From positions 682,001 through 746,000 of the forward strand of contig JAWMQO010000001.1 in NCBI GenBank assembly GCA_033283325.1: a stretch of 64,000 nucleotides of DNA, given 5' to 3'. Made by a program: the position numbers and the translations under genes. The stretch comes from Mangrovimicrobium sp033283325 (GTDB taxonomy: Bacteria; Pseudomonadota; Gammaproteobacteria; Pseudomonadales; Halieaceae). Under the pieces are notes generated by a model that did not search any database, was not told where the DNA came from, and was given only the letters and a program-made list of their open reading frames with translations. Positions 1 through 9,061 of this stretch are shown piece by piece; position 1 is the stretch's first letter; each line of letters begins with the position of its first letter.

Positions 1-100
1 GACGGCGGAGCAGATGGAAATCATCGCGGCCCTCGACCCGCTGAACCTGCGTGCCCGCCAGCTGAAGGGTAACCCCCCGGGCGTGCGCACGCCCGGCTAG
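1..100 (+). CDS. C-terminal end of an unidentified protein (partial)
   Basis: An open frame enters from the left edge and stops at a TAG at 98-100, 10 bases before the next start codon. The 32 visible residues (TAEQMEIIAALDPL, then a Gly/Pro-rich tail ending RTPG) are too few to name a family. It lies in the same direction as, and almost touching, the acyl-CoA dehydrogenase operon that follows, so it is probably an upstream operon member. In related steroid clusters a CoA ligase or CoA-transferase often sits here, but nothing in the visible residues shows that. Confidence 0.55.
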   Translation, partial: TAEQMEIIAALDPLNLRARQLKGNPPGVRTPG

Positions 101-110
101 AGGACGAATC

Positions 111-1277
111 ATGGAACTGGTATACACAGCGGAGCAGGAAGCCTTTCGCGCCGAAGTGCGCCAGTGGCTCGAGGTGAATGTTCCCGCACAGCCCCTGCAG
201 TCCTTCGATACCCGTGAGGGTTTCGAGCAACACCGGCAGTGGGAACAGACCCTCGCCGAGGGTAACTGGGGCATGGTCACCTGGCCGAAAGAATACGGTG
301 GCCGCGGCTGCAACCTCATCGAGTGGCTGATCTTCGAGGAGGAGTACTACCGGGCCCAGGCGCCACTGCGGGTCAACCAGAACGGTATCTTCCTGCTCGG
401 CCCGACCCTGATGGAATACGGCAGCGACGAACAGAAAAGCCGCTTTATCAGCAAGATGGCCAGCGGCGAGGAGATCTGGGCCCAGGGCTGGTCGGAACCC
501 GGCGCCGGTTCGGACATGGCGGCAATTCGCTGCCGGGCGGATCGGGACGGTGACGAGTACGTGATCAACGGCCAGAAAATCTGGTCCACCCGGGCAGTTT
601 TCGCCGATTGGGTCTTCTGTATTTTCCGCACGGACCCGGAATCCACGCGCCACCACGGCCTCTCCTTCATCTTCGTACCGCTGGATGCCCAGGGCGTCAC
701 CGTCCGGCCGATAGAACAGCTCAATGGCCTGCCCGGTTTCGCCGAGATATTTTTCGACGACGTGCGGGTGCCGGTCTTCAATCGCCTTGGCGAGGAAGGA
801 GAGGGTTGGAAGATCGCCATGTCCACCGCCGGTTTCGAGCGCGGCCTGATGCTGCGCAGCCCGGCGCGCTTCCAGCAGTCGGCGAAGCAGTTGCTGCAGC
901 TTTATTACCAGAAGCGTAACGAGATCCTCGATACCTCGCTGGAGAACGATGTCGTGTCCTGCTACATGGATGCGGAAGCCTATGCGCTGTCGACCTACCA
1001 GACCGCATCGCGCCTGATGGCCGGGGGTACGATCGGACCTGAAAGCAGCTGCAACAAGATCTTCTGGTCCGAACTGGACCTGCGGATACAGACCACGGCG
1101 ATGAGCCTGCTCGGCAGCCGTGGGGAAGTGGTGCCCGAATCGGAAAGCGAGCAGGGCGAACTCGGCCAGTGGCTGGAGGGCTTTTTCTTCGCCCAGTCCG
1201 GGCCGATCTATGCCGGCACCAATGAAATACAGCGCAATATCATTGCCGAACGCATGCTGGGCATGCCGCGCAAATGA
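111..1277 (+). CDS. Acyl-CoA dehydrogenase, FadE31-like (catalytic subunit type)
   Basis: FAD-dependent acyl-CoA dehydrogenase of 388 aa, normal length. Visible marks are the WSEPGAGSD flavin/substrate segment (about 127-135), GQKIWST (154-160) and the C-terminal GTNEIQRN signature (about 369-376). The helix-G catalytic base position reads GFERG, Glu243. From memory the whole chain resembles mycobacterial FadE31 of the steroid C/D-ring (KstR2) regulon, including the start pattern and the GPIYAGTNEIQRNIIAER end. It is followed 70 bases later by a second dehydrogenase that lacks the Glu, so the two probably form an alpha2beta2 enzyme. The role is inferred as dehydrogenation of a CoA thioester from the last steroid rings. 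The exact substrate cannot be read from sequence. Confidence 0.88.
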   Translation: MELVYTAEQEAFRAEVRQWLEVNVPAQPLQSFDTREGFEQHRQWEQTLAEGNWGMVTWPKEYGGRGCNLIEWLIFEEEYYRAQAPLRVNQNGIFLLGPTLMEYGSDEQKSRFISKMASGEEIWAQGWSEPGAGSDMAAIRCRADRDGDEYVINGQKIWSTRAVFADWVFCIFRTDPESTRHHGLSFIFVPLDAQGVTVRPIEQLNGLPGFAEIFFDDVRVPVFNRLGEEGEGWKIAMSTAGFERGLMLRSPARFQQSAKQLLQLYYQKRNEILDTSLENDVVSCYMDAEAYALSTYQTASRLMAGGTIGPESSCNKIFWSELDLRIQTTAMSLLGSRGEVVPESESEQGELGQWLEGFFFAQSGPIYAGTNEIQRNIIAERMLGMPRK

Positions 1278-1347
1278 CTACCCTCGCAAACTGGTATTGC
1301 AAGATGCTCCGCCCGGCAGTTTAGGGCCGGAAGTTCAGGAAAGGACC

Positions 1348-2475
1348 ATGGATTTCACATTCAGCGATGACCAGAAGCTGTTCCAGGAGAGCGTGGCGAG
1401 CATGCTGGCGGGGGAAGTTACCCCCGACTCTATTCGCGCGCGCTGGAGCAGCGAGAGCGGCTTCGACGAGGCGGCCTGGCGCCAGTGTGCCGAACTCGGG
1501 CTCACCGCGGCCCTGGTGCCGGAAGCGTTCGGCGGCCTTGGCCTGGATGAGGTCGACTTTATCCAGCTGGCGCAGGAGTGTGGGCGCGTCGCGTTGCCGG
1601 AGCCGCTGGTGGATACCGCATTGGTCTCGGTGCCGATGCTCGCGGAACTCGTGGCGTTAGATACTGCGCTCACCGACCGCTGTGGTGAATTGCTCTCACA
1701 GGTCGCCGAAGGCAGTGTCCGGGTTGGCGCCGCCCACGTTATCAATCCCTACCTCAACTTCGCCGCCGACATGCAGTGGCTACTGCTCGCCTATGGCGAG
1801 GAAGTCCACCTGGTACCGACAGAATCGGTCACCCTGGAGGCTCACAAGAGCCTCGATCCAAGCCGCCGGCTCTACCGGGTCGGCGACTGGCGGCCCTCTG
1901 CCGAGACACGCCTGATCCAGGGTCAGGACGGCGCCCGTTTGTGGCGCGCGGCCCTGAATCGCGGTGCATTGGGCAGCGCGGCGCAGTTGATCGGGCTCTC
2001 CGAGGCGATGGTCGCGCAGGCCGTGCGTTACAGCGGGGAACGGGAGCAGTTCGGCCGCGCCATCGGTGCGAACCAGGCGGTGAAACACCTGCTCGCCGAC
2101 TGCGCGGTGAAGAACGAATTCGCCAAGCCGGTGATCTACCGGGCTGCCTATACTACCTCCGTGAACGCCCGCCGGGCCGATTGCGTGGTATCCCACGCCA
2201 AGGCCGCCGCCGCCCGCGCCGCCATGCTCAGCGCGCGCAACGCCATCCAGGTGCACGGCGCCATGGGTTATACCTGGGAGTGCAACCTGCACATCTGGGC
2301 CAAACGCTGCTGGGCCCTGGACAAGGCCTGGGGCGACACCGGCTTTCACGAGAACCGTATCAACGAATGGCTGCTGATGGCGGATGCGCCCCTGGGGCCG
2401 GAAAATACCTTTGGCGCCGGACGGATTCCCGGCGAGATCAACGACAATAACCCACTGAACGAGGTTGCCAAATGA
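1348..2475 (+). CDS. Acyl-CoA dehydrogenase, probable non-catalytic partner subunit
   Basis: 375 aa acyl-CoA dehydrogenase-fold protein. The frame is open further upstream, but the ATG at 1348 follows an AGGAAAGG ribosome site and begins MDFTFSDDQ, the usual family start. The C-terminal QVHGAMGYTWE segment is present. The helix-G region (about 201-209) reads AALNRGALG, with Asn204 where the catalytic Glu would be, and the YEG-type Glu is also absent. Such Glu-less chains are known in steroid-degrading bacteria as partners of Glu-bearing dehydrogenases (FadE32/FadE33/FadE29 type). It sits directly behind the catalytic-type gene at 111 and overlaps the next gene by 4 bases (ATGA), so translation is coupled. 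Assignment as a partner subunit is inferred. Confidence 0.85.
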   Translation: MDFTFSDDQKLFQESVASMLAGEVTPDSIRARWSSESGFDEAAWRQCAELGLTAALVPEAFGGLGLDEVDFIQLAQECGRVALPEPLVDTALVSVPMLAELVALDTALTDRCGELLSQVAEGSVRVGAAHVINPYLNFAADMQWLLLAYGEEVHLVPTESVTLEAHKSLDPSRRLYRVGDWRPSAETRLIQGQDGARLWRAALNRGALGSAAQLIGLSEAMVAQAVRYSGEREQFGRAIGANQAVKHLLADCAVKNEFAKPVIYRAAYTTSVNARRADCVVSHAKAAAARAAMLSARNAIQVHGAMGYTWECNLHIWAKRCWALDKAWGDTGFHENRINEWLLMADAPLGPENTFGAGRIPGEINDNNPLNEVAK

Positions 2476-3629
2476 GCACAACGCCACAGGCCTATATCGT
2501 AGACGCGCTGCGCTCGCCCACCGGGCGCAGGAAAGGGGGGCTGGCCCATGTGCACGGCGCGGACCTCGGTGCCCATGTGCTGAAGGCGCTGGTCGGGCGC
2601 AACGCTATTCCCGACAACGAATACGACGACGTGATCTTCGGCTGCGTCGATACTATCGGCCCCCTGGCCGGTGACATCGCCCGCACCGCCTGGCTCTGCG
2701 CGGGGCTTTCCGACGAGGTGCCCGGCACCACCGTGGACCGCCAGTGCGGCTCCTCCCAGCAGGCGGTGCACTTCGCCGCCCAGGCGATCATGTCGGGCAC
2801 CATGGACGTGGTCGTCGCCGGCGGCGTGCAGACCATGACCCAGATCCCGATCAGTTCCGCCATGACTGCGGCGGAACCCCTGGGCTTCACCGACCCCTTC
2901 ACTGGCTCCAGCGGCTGGGTCGAACGCTATGGCAATGAGCCGCCCACTCAGTTCAAGTCCGCGCAAATGATCGCCGACAAGTGGGAATTCTCCCGCCACG
3001 ATCTCGAGGTCTACTCACTGGAATCGCACACACGAGCCTTGAAGGCGATCGCGGAAGGACGTTTTGCCCGCGAGATCGTGCCGCTGGCAGGCGTGGAGAA
3101 CGACGAGACTCCGCGCCAGTCCACGCTGGAAAAAATGGCTGAGCTGGAGGGCATCTTCGGTTGCGACAAGGTCACCGCCGGTGTTTCCTCCCAGACCTGC
3201 GACGGTTCCAGCGCCATGCTGCTGGTCAGTGAGGCGGCGCTCAAGCGCTATAACCTGACCCCGCGTGCGCGCATCCATCACATGAGCGTGCGCGCGGAGG
3301 ACCCGATCTGGATGCTTACCGCACCGATTCCCGCCACCGCCTACGCAATGAAGAAAGCCGGCATGCGCCTGGACGACATCGACCTGGTGGAAATCAACGA
3401 GGCCTTCGCCTCCGTGGTCATGGCCTGGTTGAAAGAAACCGGCTATCCCCACGAGAAAACCAACGTCAACGGCGGCGCGATCTCCCTCGGGCATCCCCTG
3501 GGTGCCACGGGCACCAAGCTGATGACCACACTGCTGCACGAATTGGAACGCACTGGCGGCCGCTACGGCATGCAGACCATGTGCGAGGGCGGCGGGCAGG
3601 CCAACGTCACGATCATCGAGCGCCTGTAA
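2472..3629 (+). CDS. fadA6: Thiolase, FadA6-like (steroid C/D-ring thiolase)
   Basis: 385 aa type II thiolase performing CoA-dependent cleavage of a 3-oxoacyl-CoA. Catalytic Cys92 lies in VDRQCGSSQQ, His341 in GHPLGATG, and the second Cys at about 371 in TMCEGGG. From memory it is very close to actinobacterial FadA6, including the VDRQCGSSQQ and MCEGGGxANVTIIERL segments. FadA6 acts late in cleavage of the methyl-dicarboxylic CoA esters that remain after ring opening. Its start codon overlaps the stop of the preceding dehydrogenase gene, placing it in the same operon. A general acetyl-CoA acetyltransferase is the alternative, but the neighbours favour the steroid role. Confidence 0.85.
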   Translation: MSTTPQAYIVDALRSPTGRRKGGLAHVHGADLGAHVLKALVGRNAIPDNEYDDVIFGCVDTIGPLAGDIARTAWLCAGLSDEVPGTTVDRQCGSSQQAVHFAAQAIMSGTMDVVVAGGVQTMTQIPISSAMTAAEPLGFTDPFTGSSGWVERYGNEPPTQFKSAQMIADKWEFSRHDLEVYSLESHTRALKAIAEGRFAREIVPLAGVENDETPRQSTLEKMAELEGIFGCDKVTAGVSSQTCDGSSAMLLVSEAALKRYNLTPRARIHHMSVRAEDPIWMLTAPIPATAYAMKKAGMRLDDIDLVEINEAFASVVMAWLKETGYPHEKTNVNGGAISLGHPLGATGTKLMTTLLHELERTGGRYGMQTMCEGGGQANVTIIERL

Positions 3630-3667
3630 GCGCCGCGAAAGCTGTAAAGAACAAGAGGGCAGGGACT

Positions 3668-4552
3668 ATGGGTATATTGCAGGGCCGCGTGGCCATCGTT
3701 ACCGGGGCGGGTGGCGGCCTCGGCGCAGCGCACGCGAAAGTGATGGCCGAAGAGGGCTGTGCTGTCGTCGTCAACGACATCAACGTCGAGGGCGCGCAGG
3801 CGGTGGTCGACGAGATTCTCGCCGCCGGTGGCAGGGCGCTGGTCAACAGCTCCGACATCACCAGCTACCAGGACAGCGAGAACGCGGTAAAACAGGCGCT
3901 GGACGCCTTCGGTGGCCTGCACGTCGTGGTCAACAACGCGGGCATCAACCGCGACCGCATGTTCGCCTCCATGACGGAACAGGAATGGGACGCGATCATG
4001 GCGGTGCACCTGAAAGGGCATTTCTGCATCTCATCCCACGCCGTGCACTACTGGCGTGACCGCGCCAAGGCCGGGGAGTCCGTGGACGCGCGCATCATCA
4101 ATACCACCTCCGGCGCCGGCCTGCAGGGCTCCATCGGCCAGACCAACTACGCCGTGGCCAAGGCGGGCATCGCCGCCCTGACCCTGAACCAGGCGGCGGA
4201 ACTGGCGCGCTACGGTATCACCGCCAACGCGATTGCGCCTTCCGCCAGGACCAACATGACCATGTCTGTCGATGTAATGGCCCAGCGCATGGCGAAACCC
4301 GAGGACGGCAGCTTCGACTATTTCGCCCCGGAGAATGTCTCCAGCCTCGTCGCCTGGCTGGCCTCTCCCGAATCGGCGGGCTTCAGCGGCCGGGTGCTGG
4401 AATCCGACGGTGGCAGGATCTGCATCGCCGACGGCTGGCGTACCACCGAAGGCGTCGACAAGGGGGCGCGCTGGGCGCCGGCGGAAGTAGGCCAGGCCAT
4501 CGAGCAACTGCTGGCGACGGAAGTGCCGGCGCAGCAGGTCTGGGGTACCTGA
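3668..4552 (+). CDS. SDR oxidoreductase, Rv3548c-type
   Basis: 294 aa short-chain dehydrogenase. The ATG at 3668 was chosen because the protein then starts MGILQGRVAIVTG and a GGCAGGGA stretch lies just upstream; the frame is open further left without a family match. The nucleotide motif TGAGGGLG is at about 12-19, NNAG at 89-92, and the catalytic Ser148, Tyr161 and Lys165 are all present. A C-terminal extension with the pattern ADGW...DKGARWAPAE matches, from memory, the SDR encoded beside the mycobacterial C/D-ring genes (Rv3548c). A beta-hydroxyacyl-CoA dehydrogenase role similar to the SDR domain of multifunctional enzyme 2 is likely. The exact substrate is unknown. It sits mid-operon, 38 bases after the thiolase. 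Confidence 0.82.
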   Translation: MGILQGRVAIVTGAGGGLGAAHAKVMAEEGCAVVVNDINVEGAQAVVDEILAAGGRALVNSSDITSYQDSENAVKQALDAFGGLHVVVNNAGINRDRMFASMTEQEWDAIMAVHLKGHFCISSHAVHYWRDRAKAGESVDARIINTTSGAGLQGSIGQTNYAVAKAGIAALTLNQAAELARYGITANAIAPSARTNMTMSVDVMAQRMAKPEDGSFDYFAPENVSSLVAWLASPESAGFSGRVLESDGGRICIADGWRTTEGVDKGARWAPAEVGQAIEQLLATEVPAQQVWGT

Positions 4553-4600
4553 ACCGTGGCTGCCGATTCAATCGATCTCGCCCTGCGGAAATAGCCATCC

Positions 4601-5782
4601 ATGGAATTCGCCTTCAGCGAAGAACAGTTGATGATCCGCGACACCGCGGAAGCCTTCCTTGCGGAGGTTTCCAGCAGCGAAGCGGTGCGCTCTGCGATGG
4701 CCAGCGAACTGGGCTACGAAGAGTCCGTGTGGCAGCGCATCAGCGGCGAGATGTGCTGGCAGGCCCTGCACATTCCGGAAGCCTATGGCGGCCTGGGGCT
4801 GGGCTATGTTGAGCTTGCGGCAATTCTCGAACAGTGCGGGCGGCGTCTGCTTTGCGCGCCGTTTTTCTCCACGGTCTGCCTTGGGGTCAACGCCTTGCTG
4901 GTCGCCGGGAGCGAGGGGCAGAGGGCCGAATTCCTGCCGCAAATCGCCGAGGGTAGCCTGACAGCTACACTGGCCTATACCGGGCAGAGTGGCAAGTGGG
5001 GCCATGCTGCCGTTGAAGCTACTTGCCTTCGCGAAGGCGATGACTACCTGCTGAACGGCGAACTGCGCTTCGTGCCCGATGGCCATAGCGCTCAGTTGCT
5101 GGCGATCGCAGCGCGGGCGCCGGGCAGCCAGGGGGCAGAGGGTATCAGCCTGTTCCTGCTGCCGGGGGACAGCGAGGGCCTTTCACGCAAGCATCTGCCC
5201 ACCATGGACCAGACTCGCCGCCAGGCTCATATCACGCTGGATAATGTCCGCGTGCCCGCGGCAATGCGCATGGGTGACGAAGGCACAGCCTGGCCGCAAC
5301 TGGCACAGATCATCGACCTGGCGACCATCGGTCTCGCCGCAGAGCAGGTGGGTGGCGCCCAGCAGGCCCTGGACATGAGCGTCGACTACGCCATGGAGCG
5401 GGTGCAGTTCGGCCGCTCCATCGCCAGCTTCCAGTCCACCAAGCACAAGGCCGCGGACATGATGCTGCAGGTGGAGGTGGCGCGTTCCGCCGCCTACTAC
5501 GCCGCCTGTGTCGCCCAGGAGTTTTTTGAGGGCGGGCCGTTGGCCGCCGAACTGGCGGAAGCGGCGTCTATCGTGAAGTCCTACTGCAGCGATGCCTACT
5601 TCGCCAACGCGGGCGAGGCCCTGCAGATCCACGGTGGCGTCGGCTTTACCTGGGAGTACGACGTACACCTGTATTTCAAGCGCGCGAAGGCGGACGAACA
5701 CTTCCTCGGCAACGGGGCCTACCATCGCGAGCGTCTCGCCTGCCTGCTCCTCGACGGGGCACCTGCGGAGGCCGGGCGATGA
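4601..5782 (+). CDS. Acyl-CoA dehydrogenase, probable non-catalytic partner subunit
   Basis: 393 aa acyl-CoA dehydrogenase-fold protein beginning MEFAFSEEQ. The C-terminal segment IHGGVGFTWEYDVHLYFKR is well kept. The helix-G region (about 237-251) runs IIDLATIGLAAEQVGG and has no Glu at the catalytic position, and there is no YEG-type Glu either. The gene overlaps the next dehydrogenase gene by 4 bases (ATGA), and that partner has the Glu, so the two probably form a heterotetramer. This repeats the layout of the 111/1348 pair in opposite gene order. It belongs to the steroid-type operon. The partner role is inferred from the missing residue and the overlap. Confidence 0.84.
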   Translation: MEFAFSEEQLMIRDTAEAFLAEVSSSEAVRSAMASELGYEESVWQRISGEMCWQALHIPEAYGGLGLGYVELAAILEQCGRRLLCAPFFSTVCLGVNALLVAGSEGQRAEFLPQIAEGSLTATLAYTGQSGKWGHAAVEATCLREGDDYLLNGELRFVPDGHSAQLLAIAARAPGSQGAEGISLFLLPGDSEGLSRKHLPTMDQTRRQAHITLDNVRVPAAMRMGDEGTAWPQLAQIIDLATIGLAAEQVGGAQQALDMSVDYAMERVQFGRSIASFQSTKHKAADMMLQVEVARSAAYYAACVAQEFFEGGPLAAELAEAASIVKSYCSDAYFANAGEALQIHGGVGFTWEYDVHLYFKRAKADEHFLGNGAYHRERLACLLLDGAPAEAGR

Positions 5783-6975
5783 AGCTGAGTTTCAGCCCGG
5801 AAGACGAGGCCTTCCGTGCAGAGGTGGCAGGCTGGCTGGCGGAGAACCTCGCCGGCGAATTCGCCCTGCTCAAGGGCCGCGGCGGCCCCGGTGACGAGCA
5901 CATGTTTCCTGAGGAGCGCAAACGCTGGGAGCGGAAACTGGCCGAAGGCGGCTGGACCTGCGTGGGCTGGCCTAAAGAATATGGTGGCCGCGGCCTCTCC
6001 ATCGAACAGCAGGTAATTTTCTTCGAGGAATACGCCCGGGCCCAGGCGCCGGGGCGGGTGGGCCACATCGGCGAGGGCCTCGCCGGCCCGACCCTGATTG
6101 CCTTCGGTAGTGAAGCGCAGAAGCAGAAATACCTGCCGGGCATCGTCGCCGGCACCGAACTGTGGTGCCAGGGCTACTCCGAGCCCGGCGCCGGCTCCGA
6201 CCTCGCCAATGTGCGCACCAAGGCGCGCTTCGATGAGGCCGCGGGTAAATGGCACATCACCGGCCAGAAAGTCTGGACCTCCCTCGCGCATGAATCCGAC
6301 TACATTTTCGTCGTCGCGCGCACGGACCCCGATTCTGTCGCCCACAAGGGCCTGGGTTTCTTCCTGTTGAAGATGGACCAGCCGGGCATCGAGGTCCGCC
6401 CCATCGAACAGATCACCGGCACCTGCGAATTCAACGAGGTCTTCTTCGATGAGGCCGAGTGCGATGCGGACGATATCGTCGGCCAGCCCGGGGAGGGCTG
6501 GAAAGTGGCCATGGGCCTGCTCGGTTTCGAGCGCGGCGTTTCCACCCTCGGCCAGCAGATGGCCTTCCAGAATGAGTTGGACGAACTAGTTGCCATTGCC
6601 AAAAGCAATGGCGCGGCGCAGGACCCGGTGATCCGCCAGCGCCTGGCGAAGGCCCACGCGGAGCTGAAGATCATGCGCTACAACTCCATGCGCATGCTCT
6701 CCGGCCAGAGCGGCGGCGATGGATCGCTGCAGAAGGAAGCACTGATCTACAAGCTGTTCTGGGCAACCTGGCACCGCAGCCTCGGCGAACTGGCCATCGA
6801 CGTACTCGGCCCGGAGGGGCAGGTGCTGGAAGGCGCGCCCTACGAACTGAGCCGGCTGCAATCGATGTACCTCTTCGTGCGCTCGGACACCATCTACGGC
6901 GGTACCAACGAGATCCAGAAAAATATTATCGCGGAGCGCGGCCTGGGTATGCCGAAGGAACCGAGGCCGAGGTGA
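5779..6975 (+). CDS. fadE30: Acyl-CoA dehydrogenase, FadE30-like (HIP-CoA dehydrogenase type)
   Basis: 398 aa acyl-CoA dehydrogenase. Near the N-terminus it carries ENLAGEFALLKGRGGPGDEH, then QGYSEPGAGSDLA (131-143), GQKVWTSLAH (162-171), helix-G GFERGVSTLGQQ with catalytic Glu251, and a GGTNEIQKN end. From memory these blocks match mycobacterial FadE30 closely. FadE30 is reported to dehydrogenate the CoA ester of the C/D-ring propionate (HIP-CoA) at the start of side-chain beta-oxidation. The ATG overlaps the stop of the Glu-less dehydrogenase before it. This is one of the strongest markers that the operon handles steroid rings C and D. Confidence 0.88.
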   Translation: MKLSFSPEDEAFRAEVAGWLAENLAGEFALLKGRGGPGDEHMFPEERKRWERKLAEGGWTCVGWPKEYGGRGLSIEQQVIFFEEYARAQAPGRVGHIGEGLAGPTLIAFGSEAQKQKYLPGIVAGTELWCQGYSEPGAGSDLANVRTKARFDEAAGKWHITGQKVWTSLAHESDYIFVVARTDPDSVAHKGLGFFLLKMDQPGIEVRPIEQITGTCEFNEVFFDEAECDADDIVGQPGEGWKVAMGLLGFERGVSTLGQQMAFQNELDELVAIAKSNGAAQDPVIRQRLAKAHAELKIMRYNSMRMLSGQSGGDGSLQKEALIYKLFWATWHRSLGELAIDVLGPEGQVLEGAPYELSRLQSMYLFVRSDTIYGGTNEIQKNIIAERGLGMPKEPRPR

Positions 6976-7024
6976 AGGGTTTGCGCGTAACACCGCCGTA
7001 CCAAAAAGAACGAGGTGACACCTA

Positions 7025-7816
7025 ATGGACATCCATAAGCCGACTTATGTGGAAGGCCACGGCCTGCTGGCCGGGCGCTCGGTGCTGATCACCGCGGCCG
7101 CTGGCGCGGGCATCGGATTCGCCGCCGCCAAGCGCGCGGTGGAAGAGGGCTGCCGCGGCATCGTGATCAGCGATATTCACGAGGGCCGGCTCGCGAGCAG
7201 CGTGGACAAGCTCAAGGAAGAAACCGGTCTGCAGGCGGTGTACGGCAAGACCTGCAACGTCGCCATCGAGGAAGAGGTGCGCGCCCTGGTGGATTTCGCC
7301 GGGGAGACCCTGGGCGGAGTGGATGTCCTGATCAACAACGCCGGCCTCGGTACCTCGAAGGCGCTGATCGACATGCCCGATGAAGAGTGGAACAAGGTCC
7401 TCGACGTCACCCTTGGCGGCACCATGCGCATGACCCGCTACATGATGCAGGTGATGAAGGCGCGCGGGGAGGGCGGCGTGATCGTCAACAACGCCTCCGT
7501 CCTCGGCTGGCGGGCGCAGAAGGAACAGGCCCATTACGCCGCGGCCAAGGCGGGGGTGATGGCGCTGACCCGCTGTGCCGCGCTGGAAGCGGCGGAGTTC
7601 GGGGTGCGCATCAACGCCGTATCGCCCTCGCTGGCGGTACACCCCATGCTGAAAAAGTCCGCCCCCGAAGAACTGCTCGCCGAACTGGAAGGGCGCGAGG
7701 CCTACGGGCGCGGTGCCGAGGTCTGGGAAGTTGCCAACGTGATGATGTTCCTCGCCTCGGACTACGCCAGTTACCTCACCGGTGAGTCCATCGCCTGCTC
7801 CAGCCAGCAAGCCTAG
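7025..7816 (+). CDS. ipdF: SDR oxidoreductase, IpdF-like
   Basis: 263 aa short-chain dehydrogenase. The cofactor loop is the unusual TAAAGAGIG (about 23-31) instead of TGxxxGIG, a feature I recall from actinobacterial IpdF. NNAG is at about 104-107 and the catalytic triad is Ser158, Tyr171, Lys175 (HYAAAKAG). A DIHEGRL segment after strand 2 suggests how NAD(P) is chosen. IpdF oxidises the ring hydroxyl of the 5-hydroxy C/D-ring CoA thioester before ring D is opened. The start has an AACGAGGTGACACCT leader. It is the seventh complete gene of the operon, 49 bases after the FadE30-like gene. Confidence 0.83.
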   Translation: MDIHKPTYVEGHGLLAGRSVLITAAAGAGIGFAAAKRAVEEGCRGIVISDIHEGRLASSVDKLKEETGLQAVYGKTCNVAIEEEVRALVDFAGETLGGVDVLINNAGLGTSKALIDMPDEEWNKVLDVTLGGTMRMTRYMMQVMKARGEGGVIVNNASVLGWRAQKEQAHYAAAKAGVMALTRCAALEAAEFGVRINAVSPSLAVHPMLKKSAPEELLAELEGREAYGRGAEVWEVANVMMFLASDYASYLTGESIACSSQQA

Positions 7817-7845
7817 CTCAAACTACACGACTACAGGTAAAGCAC

Positions 7846-9048
7846 ATGAAAGAAGCCGTTATCGTCTCCACCGCACGCACCGGGCTGGGCAAGTCCTTCC
7901 GCGGCGCCCTCAACGACACCGAAGCCCCGGCCATGGGCGGCCACGTGGTGCGCGCCGCCGTGGAGCGCGCCGGCATCGACCCGGCGGAAGTGGACGACTG
8001 CATCATCGGCGCCGTGGCCCAGCAGGGCACCCAGTCCTACAACCTCGGCCGCCTCTGCGGAATTACCGGCGGCCTGCCAGAGAGCGTGGCGGGCATGACC
8101 ATCGAGCGCCAGTGTTCCTCCGGCCTGATGTCCATCGCCTGGGCGGCAAAGAGCGTGATGGCCAACGAGATCGATATCGCCGTGGCCGGTGGTCTGGAAT
8201 CCATTTCCCTGGTGCAGAACAAGCACAAGAACAGCTATCGCGCAGTATCAAAGGCAGTAACCGAGATCGATCCTACGGCCTATATCCCAATGATCGAGAC
8301 CGCAGAGATCGTCGCCGAACGCTACGGCGTATCTCGCGAGCGCCAGGACGAATACGCCCTGCAGAGCCAGCAGCGGGTCGCGGCAGCGCAGGAAGCCGGT
8401 CTCTACGCCGACGAGATCGTGCCCTTTACCACGACCAAGACCGTATTCAACAAGGAAACCGGGGAGACCAGCTACGAGGAAGTGACTCTGGACCGGGATG
8501 AGTGCAACCGCCCCTCAACCACCCTGGAAAGCCTGCAGGCCCTGGAACCGGTGTGGAAGGACGGCGAGTGGGTGAAGCAGGGCAAGTACATCACTGCCGG
8601 CAATGCTTCACAGCTTTCCGACGGCGCCTCAGCTTGCGTGGTCATGGATTCGAAACTGGCCGAGCAGCGCGGGCTGGAACCGCTGGGCATCTATCGCGGT
8701 ATGGCTGTCGCCGGCTGCAAGGCCGACGAAATGGGAATCGGCCCGGTCTTCGCCGTGCCCAAGCTGTTGAAGCGCAATGGGTTGAGCGTCGACGATATCG
8801 GGCTGTGGGAGCTCAATGAGGCTTTCGCTTCCCAGGTGCTTTATTGCCAGGACCAACTGGGTATCGACAACTCGATTCTGAACGTGAATGGCGGCTCCAT
8901 CGCCGTCGGCCATCCCTTCGGCATGTCCGGCGCCCGGCTGGTGGGACACGCCCTGCTGGAAGGCAAGCGCCGGGGCGTGAAATACGCCGTGGTCACCATG
9001 TGCATCGGCGGCGGCATGGGCGGCGCAGCCCTGTTTCAATTAAGCTGA
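7846..9048 (+). CDS. Acetyl-CoA C-acyltransferase (thiolase)
   Basis: 400 aa thiolase with Cys90 in IERQCSSGLM, His356 in GHPFGMSG and Cys386 in TMCIGGGMGG. Length and motifs are normal. The ATG follows a short leader (CAGGTAAAGC) 29 bases after the IpdF-like gene, so it is the last member of the operon. A REP doublet and a converging crotonase gene follow. It is a second, clearly different thiolase beside the FadA6-like one, and may release propionyl- or acetyl-CoA from a different intermediate, for example during HIP-CoA side-chain removal. That assignment is inference; the sequence supports only the thiolase class. Confidence 0.87.
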   Translation: MKEAVIVSTARTGLGKSFRGALNDTEAPAMGGHVVRAAVERAGIDPAEVDDCIIGAVAQQGTQSYNLGRLCGITGGLPESVAGMTIERQCSSGLMSIAWAAKSVMANEIDIAVAGGLESISLVQNKHKNSYRAVSKAVTEIDPTAYIPMIETAEIVAERYGVSRERQDEYALQSQQRVAAAQEAGLYADEIVPFTTTKTVFNKETGETSYEEVTLDRDECNRPSTTLESLQALEPVWKDGEWVKQGKYITAGNASQLSDGASACVVMDSKLAEQRGLEPLGIYRGMAVAGCKADEMGIGPVFAVPKLLKRNGLSVDDIGLWELNEAFASQVLYCQDQLGIDNSILNVNGGSIAVGHPFGMSGARLVGHALLEGKRRGVKYAVVTMCIGGGMGGAALFQLS

Positions 9049-9061
9049 CTAATGCCGACGA

